A stretch of DNA of 6,531 nucleotides from Wolbachia sp. (GTDB lineage: Bacteria > Pseudomonadota > Alphaproteobacteria > Rickettsiales > Anaplasmataceae), in assembly GCA_028803175.1 (NCBI GenBank), contig JARBCG010000020.1, forward strand, positions 1 to 6,531, in the 5' to 3' direction. This document shows, one piece after another, positions 1-5,859 of this stretch. The notes below the pieces were generated by a model. That model saw only the letters and a list, made by a program, of their open reading frames with translations, did not search any database and was not told the origin of the DNA. How positions within the stretch are numbered: the stretch's first letter is position 1; each line of letters begins with the position of its first letter. The position numbers were made by a program, and so were the translations under genes.

Positions 1-50
1 ACTAAATGGTACTTTAAATTAAACGTACTGTGAGAGCTATGTTTGTAATC

Positions 51-130
51 CATACTAAACCATACTAAAGTAGTCCAGCACTAAAGTGCATTATACTAAA
101 GTGTCCGCCTTAAGGCGAGGGTGTTAACCC
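51..130. repeat. ACTAAA repeats and three small inverted repeats in the leader of ygfZ
   Basis: The stretch before the first gene has no credible coding frame. A 10-base unit, catactaaac/g, stands twice in tandem at 51-70, and ACTAAA recurs at 80-85 and 95-100 (also at 1-6). Three short inverted repeats follow closely: GCACTAAAGTGC (78-89, arms of 5), CGCCTTAAGGCG (106-117, a perfect palindrome) and GGGTGTTAACCC (119-130, arms of 4 with a 4-base loop). No strong -10/-35 pair is visible, so the ygfZ promoter is not assigned. The function is unknown. The elements could be a weak terminator for a gene left of the window, or relics of a small repeat family. Confidence 0.45.
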
Positions 131-237
131 ACCCACCTCTACATAAACAAAAATAAGACGTCATGCAGACCAAAAGTGGTTTTGTAAAGAGTCTAATGTT
201 ATATAATAGAGAATTCAGGTTTATTAGCAGGAATTTT

Positions 238-1044
238 ATGAGTTATATACCATTGCCTAATCGAAGTGTGATTGCGCTATATGGACCAGATACAAAAAAC
301 TTCCTTCAGGGCGTAATCACAAATGACATCAATAAATTAAGTGATCAAAAAGCTATTTATTCTCTATTACTTAGCTCTCAGGGAAAATATTTATACGACT
401 TTTTTCTCATTGAACATGGTAAATATATTCTCTTAGAATGTGAAAACACACACTTGCAGCAAATAACTGAAAAACTGGACTTACTCAAAACTTATTTGAA
501 GGTCAGAATTAAGAACATTAGTGAATTATATAAAGTTGGAGTTTTTTTTAATACCGAGCTGATGCAATCTAATGACAAGTCACAAATTATTTTTCAAGAT
601 CCAAGGCACATATCACTGGGAATAAGGGTCATATATAAGGATGAGATAGATGAAATAAAAGAACCAATTGGAGATTTTGCTGAATATGAACTAGTTAGAA
701 TCCAAAATTTGATTCCAGATGGAGCAAAAGATATGGTACAAAACTTATCATTTCCACTTCAGTACTTGGTTGACCATGCAAATGGTATAGATTTTAACAA
801 AGGATGTTACATAGGACAGGAAGTTGTGAATCGCATGAGAAGACAAGAAATATTAAGAAGAAAACTTTATCTTATTGAAGGAGATGATATACTGCCAAGC
901 ATTGGCACTAAAGTAATGAATGATACCAATGAAGAAATAGGAGAGCTACGTTCTAGCATAAATAATATAGGGCTTGCATTGCTCCGTACTACAAAAGATC
1001 ATGTAAGTTTGTATGTTAATGAAGTAAGAATCTCTGTGTATTGA
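238..1044 (+). CDS. ygfZ: YgfZ/GcvT-like folate-binding protein (iron-sulfur cluster protein maintenance)
   Basis: The product is a 268-residue protein of the YgfZ (COG0354) family. These are tetrahydrofolate-binding relatives of aminomethyltransferase GcvT that help maintain or repair certain iron-sulfur enzymes in the cytoplasm. The diagnostic motif KGCYIGQE lies at residues 188-195, with the conserved cysteine at 190. The N-terminal pattern (SVIALYGPDTKNFLQGVITNDI) is typical of the family, where the fold opens with a 'G-x-D-x-x-x-F-L-Q-G-x-x-T-x-D' stretch. The frame is open from ATG 163, but I prefer ATG 238. It has AGGA at 229-232 with a 5-base spacer, it puts the family motif near the N-terminus, and the extra 25 residues look unlike the family. 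The length is slightly short but within the range for alphaproteobacteria. No operon partner is visible, since a 357-base gap follows. The family call is firm; the exact substrate enzymes are not known from sequence. Confidence 0.9.
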   Translation: MSYIPLPNRSVIALYGPDTKNFLQGVITNDINKLSDQKAIYSLLLSSQGKYLYDFFLIEHGKYILLECENTHLQQITEKLDLLKTYLKVRIKNISELYKVGVFFNTELMQSNDKSQIIFQDPRHISLGIRVIYKDEIDEIKEPIGDFAEYELVRIQNLIPDGAKDMVQNLSFPLQYLVDHANGIDFNKGCYIGQEVVNRMRRQEILRRKLYLIEGDDILPSIGTKVMNDTNEEIGELRSSINNIGLALLRTTKDHVSLYVNEVRISVY

Positions 1045-1292
1045 AGAGATTCATTAAAAAAATAATAATTATTGTATTTCGTAAGCATATGTCACTGTCA
1101 TTAGAGTTTATTAGAGTTAAAAGTTCTACTTTCGTAAAATAAAAGCTTTATGTAAAATCTTTTGAACGTTTTTATATACTAAGGTAAGTATAGAAATCAA
1201 AGATATTAACTTTTATGTAAAATTTCCGTTAATACTTATGTCTAGGTATATAGTTTTTATTAAAAAACTTGTTCTTTATGAAGATATAGGTA
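1045..1292. other. Non-coding AT-rich spacer between ygfZ and the porin gene
   Basis: No reading frame of credible length or composition lies here on either strand. A 12-base direct repeat TTTATGTAAAAT occurs at 1147-1158 and 1212-1223, and an A-run followed by AATAATAATTATT sits just after the ygfZ stop. Neither makes a convincing rho-independent terminator. I see nothing else in this stretch. Confidence 0.5.
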
Positions 1293-1321
1293 TTGCATTT
1301 TACTCTTGTTTTAGCTATAAA
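1293..1321 (+). promoter_or_regulatory. Sigma70-type promoter for the porin gene
   Basis: TTGCAT (1293-1298) and TATAAA (1316-1321) are separated by exactly 17 bases, close to the sigma70 consensus. This would start transcription near 1328 and leave a leader of about 75 bases. The leader contains GTTGAATTTTCAAC (1332-1345), an inverted repeat with 6-base arms, and a G-run (gggggcg, 1391-1397) just before the start codon. The position upstream of an outer-membrane protein gene makes sense, but AT-rich DNA yields such matches by chance. Confidence 0.55.
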
Positions 1322-1401
1322 GTTGCTTTAAGTTGAATTTTCAACATTTTAATACTATTTTAATTAAAACAAGTTATTTTGAAATTTTTTGGGGGCGCTT
1401 C

Positions 1402-3486
1402 ATGAAAAAGTCTACGTATACTAGAACTGCTCTAGCTTCTTTACTGACTCTTTGTTCTTTCAGCAGTTTTGCGACTGACCTTTCTGGTGAAAGTTTGAGA
1501 GAAATAAAAAAGCAAGAGAGCAATGAATCAATTAATATAAAAAAAGTTGACGGATCTGTTAAAAATTCTGAAAAACAAGAAGTTATGAAATCATCAAATA
1601 AAAAGCTAAAAGACAAGATGGAAAGAATATGTAATGCTGACGTAAGAAAAAGAGCTGAAGAAGTTAAGAAAAAGGAAGAGATGAAACTGGCATCTGAGCA
1701 AAAGAAAAAAGTTGAGGAGATGAAATCATCAGCTGAACAGAAGGAAAGAGAGGAAATGGAGTTAGCAAATTAAAAAAAAGCAAAACTTATAAGTGAGAAA
1801 GCAAAAGCTGACGATCTTAAAAACAGTAAAAAAAAGATAAAAAAAGAGAAGGATGTAGATGTTAGAAGCGTTAAGGATTTAAAAAAGGATGCTAAAGCAG
1901 AAAAATCTTTAAAAGCAAAAGATGTAAAACATGCAGCTAATAAAAATATAGAAAACGGTAAGTTAAAGCCTTTTGTTTCAGTTGGTGGGGTTGATATCAT
2001 CGACACTAACCAACAGGGAAAAAATGGTTTAAGAATAATTTTTGGTGGTATTGTTGATTCTCAAGGTTATGGTAAAGTTAGTCTAATAGGTGAAAAGCAA
2101 AAACACTATCACACTATGTCAGGTAAGTCTCAGTCTTATTATGCTTTTGACCAAGGTAAGATAAGTGGAGCAAACCCGATATTCAATAAAGGAATAGGAA
2201 ATATCGGTGACTATAGCGATGATATGGGCATGGTCGCGGATGCTATATTGCGCCTTAGAGCAGAAAATAAAAATGAAAATTTAGGTCTTCTTTATGGAGC
2301 TGACGTACAGTTCCACGTTCCTGTTACAGAAGGTAAAGGAGCTTCACAAGGTGTTTATACTGCAAGAGGTAGAAGTGCACATGTGTTTATTAACTCAGAG
2401 TATGGTAATGTGAAACTTGGTTACCAGTTTGGCCCTGAAGCCCTGATGAGGTTGGACGCAACAAGAATCGCAACTGTTGATGGTGGCGCGGATAGTGACT
2501 GGTTTAGAAAAGTTAATCTTGAAGGAAGCACTGCAGCATTCCCATTTTATGTAACACCACGTCTTCACACTGAAAGCTTCTCAAGTGAAAGTGAGAAATT
2601 CTCTTTCCGTATGGCTGGAAAGCATGACAAAGCTGTTATGAGCACTCTGCCATTCAGAATAGCTTACTACTCACCAAAATATGTGGGTGCTAGATTCGGG
2701 TTCAGTTACTCACCTCGATATGATTCTAGTTTATTTAGTGTCAAAGAAACAGTGTCTTTTGAGGAGAAGATGATTGAGACTCAGAAGGTACTAGAGCCTA
2801 AAGAAAAGACAAGACATGTCGGTCCAGATTATGAACACATATTCAGTGCTGGTGCATCATATGAATATGACTTTGATGAATATAAGCTTAAAGTTAAAGT
2901 TGCCGCAGTTGGTGAATATGGTCAGCCAAAACAGTCAAATGAAGATAAGCATACTTATGATGAATATTTTGATTATCATAACTTAGCGGGGATTAACTTG
3001 GGTGTAAATGCTGGTTATAAGATTGATGAGGATCAAAGCGCAAGATTTGGTGCCTCTTTTGCATACTTGAGCAAATCTGGTCAACCGATGGGTATAAAAG
3101 AGTGGAAAAATAACAAGTATGAAAAGGTTTCTGACACTGATCCAAGGGTTAAAGGTTTAACAGATCAATTTGTAGGTGATGATAAGAACACTATGTATTG
3201 GACTGCTGGTGCTGGTTATCAATATGAAAATATTTACACAAGCTTAACTTATTTTGGAAGTAGAATGAATGAAGGGGACCAGCTTCATGATGTAGCTCTT
3301 GGTGTTCAATATGATTTATCTCCTTCATGTAGTAAGAGCAAGTTCATTCCTTACCTAGCTGCCCATTACTTTTGGACTAAGGAAAAACAACTTTCAGGTG
3401 AACGTGAGATTAAGCTAAAGGGTGGTAGTGCTGCGCCTTCTAACCAAGGAGCTCTAATACTTACTGGTGTGAAATTCTCTTTCTAA
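1402..3486 (+). pseudogene. Porin-like outer-membrane protein with coiled-coil arm, interrupted by one in-frame stop
   Basis: One continuous frame of 694 codons runs from ATG 1402 to TAA 3486 and is broken only by TAA at codon 124 (1771-1773). Residues 1-24 are a clear Sec signal peptide (KK start, hydrophobic core, cleavage after SSFA). Residues about 30-185 are lysine/glutamate-rich, predicted coiled coil, with repeats built on EEM...Q. From about residue 187 (LKPFVSVGG) the protein changes to beta-barrel composition: alternating aromatic and polar strands, a porin-like stretch (AHVFINSEYGNVKLGYQ, nt about 2377-2430) and the final GVKFSF, whose terminal Phe is a hallmark of outer-membrane barrels. 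Start 1402 is chosen over the open frame back to 1333 because of the signal peptide and the G-rich ribosome site at 1391. Without readthrough the product is a 123-residue secreted fragment with no barrel. ATG 2116 has no signal peptide and lacks the first strands, so restart there would not give a normal porin. The rest of the frame is undamaged, so the stop is recent, is tolerated, or is a sequencing error. Relatives are probably the conserved Anaplasmataceae porin-like proteins (Asp55/Asp62 type). Confidence 0.8.
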
Positions 3487-3494
3487 TCACCTAA

Positions 3495-3522
3495 TGCATA
3501 CCGCAGAAAACTGCGGTATGTA
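3495..3522 (+). terminator. Hairpin terminator after the porin gene
   Basis: CATACCGCAG (3497-3506) and CTGCGGTATG (3511-3520) form a perfect 10-base stem around an AAAA loop, extendable by one G-U and one T-A pair to 3495-3522. It lies 9 bases after the stop codon. The following sequence is pyrimidine-rich (tatcttctgatttctctctc) rather than a clean T-run, so termination may be imperfect. It is the most GC-rich stem in the window. Confidence 0.7.
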
Positions 3523-3585
3523 TCTTCTGATTTCTCTCTCATCTTGTTCTAGCTATCAACCTTAAGTATCTTGCGTTGCTTGGGT

Positions 3586-3616
3586 AGTATCTATTGATAC
3601 TGAAGTGATCACTTCA
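3586..3616. repeat. Hairpin joined to a perfect 16-base palindrome
   Basis: AGTATC-TATT-GATACT (3586-3601, 6-base arms) runs directly into TGAAGTGATCACTTCA (3601-3616), a perfect palindrome. The two share base 3601. They lie in the 179-base gap between the porin terminator and the DUF2163 remnant, where no gene is visible. A perfect 16-base dyad could be an operator for a dimeric regulator or a second transcription stop, but nothing in the sequence decides this. Confidence 0.5.
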
Positions 3617-3665
3617 TAGATATACTGCATGACAATCTTCTCAATTAATTCAAATAGGATGCCAC

Positions 3666-3954
3666 ATGAAAACCACTAGCTGGAGAGTTACTCACTATTT
3701 CGACATGCTGGAAATTAAAACCTGCAGGTGGAGAAGTGATGGGATTTACCGATTATGATGAGGATTTAAATATTGACAAAGACAAAGTGGTCACATTATT
3801 CACACCACCTCCATACAAAATCTCTGCTGGAGACCAGTATTCAATACTTGCTTGTTGCGATAAAACATTTTTAACATGTAAGAACAAAATCATCAACAAT
3901 ACTGTAAATTTCCGTGGCGAACCACATATACCTGGCTTTATATCTCACAAGTAA
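3666..3954 (+). pseudogene. Collapsed DUF2163/BR0599 phage or gene-transfer-agent tail-hub gene
   Basis: The frame from 3670 to 3954 joins both ends of this family and lacks its middle. The first part reads LAGELLTISTCWKLKPAGG then GFTDYDEDLNID, matching the family N-terminus (CWrl...dG.vlGFTDhdrdL). It then jumps to TLFTPPPYKISAGDQYSIL, CCDKTFLTCKNK and NFRGEPHIPG, matching the C-terminal BR0599 signature (p.p..i..GD.f...GCDK.f.tC..kf.N..NFRG.PHiPG). Intact members are near 270-290 residues; about 95 codons remain here. ATG 3666, with tagga just upstream, is out of frame by one base: removing one A from the AAAA run at 3669-3672 would give MKPLAGEL in frame. A GTG at 3736 could start only the second half. 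In the Rhodobacter GTA the homologous protein is a tail hub with cysteine-bound iron-sulfur; here Gly of GCDK has become Cys. No other tail genes are nearby. The family match is by pattern memory. Confidence 0.75.
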
Positions 3955-3978
3955 ATTTGGTCATTTTAAACTTAAAAT

Positions 3979-4007
3979 TTGTATAATTTAGCAACATAGG
4001 CTATACT
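3979..4007 (+). promoter_or_regulatory. Candidate sigma70 promoter for gltX
   Basis: TTGTAT (3979-3984) and TATACT (4002-4007) are spaced by 17 bases, predicting a start near 4014 and a leader of roughly 105 bases before gltX. An alternative -10, TATAAT at 3982-3987, lacks a good -35. The region is very AT-rich, so confidence is moderate. Confidence 0.45.
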
Positions 4008-4029
4008 AAAGAAGTAGACGCATATGAAA

Positions 4030-4068
4030 ACTATAATGTATTTATATAAAATAAAAATATATTATAGT
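4030..4068 (+). promoter_or_regulatory. Long AT-only hairpin in the gltX leader
   Basis: ACTATAATGTATTT (4030-4043) pairs with AAATATATTATAGT (4055-4068) over 14 positions with one G-U pair and an 11-base loop. It ends 51 bases before the gltX ATG. Few G-C pairs make it weak, but arms of this length are more than casual AT-richness usually gives. It has no following T-run typical of a terminator. Its role is unknown. Confidence 0.4.
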
Positions 4069-4119
4069 AAATATGGAAATAATTATATCAAGCTATTATT
4101 TTACAAAATTTTTATTTAA

Positions 4120-5442
4120 ATGTTAACAAGGTTTGCTCCAAGTCCAACCGGTTTTCTTCATGTAGGAAATGTTCGCACTGCTTTAGTTTGTTGGATGTAT
4201 GCACGTAGTCAAAATGGGAAATTCTTGCTGCGTTTAGATGATACCGACCTTCAGCGTTCGAGTACCAAGTATATAAACAGTATAACACAAGATCTAAAGT
4301 GGACTGGTATAGATTGGGACTCAAATTTTAAGCAGTCAGAGCGCTTTGAACGTTATAATGAAGTATTTTCTCAGTTAATAAAAGGAGGGTACATTTATGC
4401 GTGTTATGAAACCAGAGAAGAACTAGAAACTAAAAGAAGATTACAATTAAAACAGGGATTGCCACCAGTATATGATAGAAGTGCATTGCTTTTAACTGAA
4501 CAGGAGAAAAATCGGTATGAGCAAGAGGGACGAAAACCTCACTTTAGATTTAAGTTAGATGGAAATGAAGTTGTTAAATGGAATGACGAAATTAAAGGTG
4601 AAATTAATATTACAACTAGTAGTGTTAGCGACCCTATCATAAAAAGGGAGGATGGAAATTACACGTACATGTTGCCTTCTGTTATTGATGATGTTGACTT
4701 TAATATAACCCATGTTGTGCGTGGAGAAGATCACTTAACCAACACTGCTGTACAGATACAAATGATTCGAGCACTAAAGGAGAAAATTCCTACATTTGCT
4801 CATCTTTCTCTCTTACATTTTGATGATAGCAAAATATCTAAGCGAAGTGGTGGGTTGGATATAAAATCCATAAAAGAAGATGAAATTGAACCAATGGCAC
4901 TAAGTAGTTATTTAGTGAAGCTTGGAACATCAGATACAGTAGAAGCTTACGTTGATATGCAGTCTTTAATTGATTCGTTTGATATTAAAAAATTCAATTC
5001 AGCATCTACACAATTTAGTTTAAATGAAGTTCACAAGTTGAATAATAAAGTCTTGCAACAAATGTCATTTGAAGTAATGAAAGAGCGTTTAAATCAAGTG
5101 GGAATAGAGTCAGAAGAATTTTGGTATTTTATAAGAAGTAACATTGAAAAATTTTCTGATGTTATCGAATGGTGGAAAATATGTAAATCTAATATAGATC
5201 CTGTCATCCTTGATAAGGGGTTTATAAAAATTGCATCGAATGCATTACCTCAAGGTGACTGTAATGAGGACACACTATCGGAATGGGTAAAAGCTATTCG
5301 GCAAAAAGTTGATATAAAAAAAAAAGACTTATTCGTGCAATTACGTTTAGCACTAACAGGAAAAGAAATAGGGCCAGAACTTGCTAAGTTACTGATTTTT
5401 ATTGGCAGAGAAAATATTGTTATTAGACTTAAAGAAAAGTAA
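4120..5442 (+). CDS. gltX: Glutamyl-tRNA synthetase (GluRS)
   Basis: This class I aminoacyl-tRNA synthetase uses ATP to charge tRNA-Glu with glutamate in the cytoplasm. In bacteria lacking GlnRS it or a paralogue also charges tRNA-Gln, which GatCAB then amidates. The 440 residues start with RFAPSPTGFLHVGNVRTAL, where HVGN at 14-17 is the HIGH motif. The glutamate-site signature YMLPSVIDDVDFNITHVVRG follows by about residue 187, and RGEDHLTNT continues it. The second class I motif is DDSKISKR (KISKR at 238-242, replacing KMSKS). The rest, from about 300 on, is the helical anticodon-binding part. The length is slightly below the usual 460-480. ATG 4120 is the natural start because the family motif begins at residue 4, although no Shine-Dalgarno sequence is visible. 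Rickettsiales often carry two gltX genes; which copy this is, and whether it discriminates tRNA-Gln, cannot be read from sequence by eye. The 3' end overlaps a convergent gene by 14 bases. Confidence 0.95.
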   Translation: MLTRFAPSPTGFLHVGNVRTALVCWMYARSQNGKFLLRLDDTDLQRSSTKYINSITQDLKWTGIDWDSNFKQSERFERYNEVFSQLIKGGYIYACYETREELETKRRLQLKQGLPPVYDRSALLLTEQEKNRYEQEGRKPHFRFKLDGNEVVKWNDEIKGEINITTSSVSDPIIKREDGNYTYMLPSVIDDVDFNITHVVRGEDHLTNTAVQIQMIRALKEKIPTFAHLSLLHFDDSKISKRSGGLDIKSIKEDEIEPMALSSYLVKLGTSDTVEAYVDMQSLIDSFDIKKFNSASTQFSLNEVHKLNNKVLQQMSFEVMKERLNQVGIESEEFWYFIRSNIEKFSDVIEWWKICKSNIDPVILDKGFIKIASNALPQGDCNEDTLSEWVKAIRQKVDIKKKDLFVQLRLALTGKEIGPELAKLLIFIGRENIVIRLKEK

Positions 5443-5653
5443 AAACATCTATCCTCTTATATAGATTTGCTAAGCCTCTATTATCCATCTCATTAACTGT
5501 CGAAGATAGCAGTATAGGTGAATCTTGCTGATGGTTCAGTAATTGAAATGCAGCATATACTATTATAATAGTAAGCACTGCAGCAATGGCTAGATTAGTC
5601 AGATTATCTTGCGGCAAAACACCTTTCATTGGCTGAAGTAATTTTTGTTCCAT
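5429..5653 (-). CDS. Unidentified small single-span membrane protein (74 aa)
   Basis: I do not recognise this protein. Its 74 residues have a polar N-terminus (MEQKLLQPMKGVLPQDN), one predicted membrane helix at about 18-40 (LAIAAVLTIIIVYAAFQLL) and a polar C-terminal tail of about 34 residues. The ATG overlaps the stop of the upstream small gene by one base (TGATG), and there is no Shine-Dalgarno site of its own, which argues for translational coupling. This arrangement supports it as a real gene even though it is short. Its last 14 bases overlap the 3' end of gltX tail to tail. It is probably an inner-membrane protein of Rickettsiales, but nothing more can be said. Confidence 0.6.
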   Translation of the reverse strand: MEQKLLQPMKGVLPQDNLTNLAIAAVLTIIIVYAAFQLLNHQQDSPILLSSTVNEMDNRGLANLYKRIDVFTFL

Positions 5654-5817
5654 CAGGCAATAATCAATAGTAAGAACCCAACAGATAATATAAATACACC
5701 TAAAATGAGCTTACAAGCTGTGTTTTTATATTCTTCTTCTCCTTTTTTATCATGATTCAGAACATATATATTCTCTTCTTGTGGAGCTACATAATGTATA
5801 TTTTTTGGATTTGTCAC
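5653..5817 (-). CDS. Unidentified small membrane protein with GTG start (54 aa)
   Basis: This gene reads from GTG 5817 to TGA 5653 on the minus strand. The 54 residues form a charged soluble part (TNPKNIHYVAPQEEN, then HDKKGEEEYK) followed by one C-terminal membrane helix (residues about 34-53, ACKLILGVFILSVGFLLLII). It therefore looks like a tail-anchored or single-span protein with a cytoplasmic N-terminus. The start is chosen because GTG overlaps the stop of the upstream frame as GTGA, a classic coupling arrangement, and its own stop overlaps the next ATG as TGATG. No other in-frame start exists before the upstream TAA. I do not recognise a family. The overlaps on both sides are the main evidence that it is real. 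Confidence 0.55.
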   Translation of the reverse strand: MTNPKNIHYVAPQEENIYVLNHDKKGEEEYKNTACKLILGVFILSVGFLLLIIA

Positions 5818-5855
5818 TGTTTTAATTTTTTAACAACTTCCTTAAGGTACTCCAT
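5814..5855 (-). pseudogene. 3' remnant of an upstream gene in the small-membrane-protein operon
   Basis: The last codons of a minus-strand frame read MEYLKEVVKKLKQ and stop at TGA (5814-5816), overlapping the GTG of the next gene by four bases. The frame stays open leftward in protein terms to about 5920, but that extension lies over the 3' end of the transposase in another frame, so the original front of the gene appears to be gone. A free-standing 13-residue leader peptide is the alternative. The segment is too short to identify a family. Confidence 0.4.
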
Positions 5856-5859
5856 ATAT

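Noticed and set aside
163..237. Extended start of the ygfZ frame at ATG 163
   Set aside because: The extra 25 residues do not resemble the family and ATG 238 has AGGA at the right distance.
1447..1458. Lipoprotein signal around Cys18 of the porin
   Set aside because: The residue before Cys is Leu rather than Gly/Ala/Ser, and a normal SSFA cleavage site follows.
1374..1616. Minus-strand open frame of 80 codons over the porin N-terminus
   Set aside because: It is a shadow of the lysine-rich coding strand, giving a Phe/Ser/Leu-rich translation without any signal of its own.
1770..2006. Minus-strand open frame of 78 codons opposite the coiled-coil region
   Set aside because: Same shadow effect; low-complexity Phe/Ser/Ala composition mirrors the Lys/Ala codons opposite.
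2116..3486. Independent porin gene starting at ATG 2116
   Set aside because: It has no signal peptide, no ribosome site and lacks the first barrel strands, while the same frame continues upstream to the signal peptide apart from one stop.
4112..4324. Minus-strand 70-codon frame inside gltX
   Set aside because: It lies wholly opposite a well-conserved synthetase N-terminus.
5770..5855. SecE-like reading YLKEVVKKLKQ-VTNPK
   Set aside because: The two halves are in different frames separated by a stop, and the following sequence lacks the SecE arrangement.
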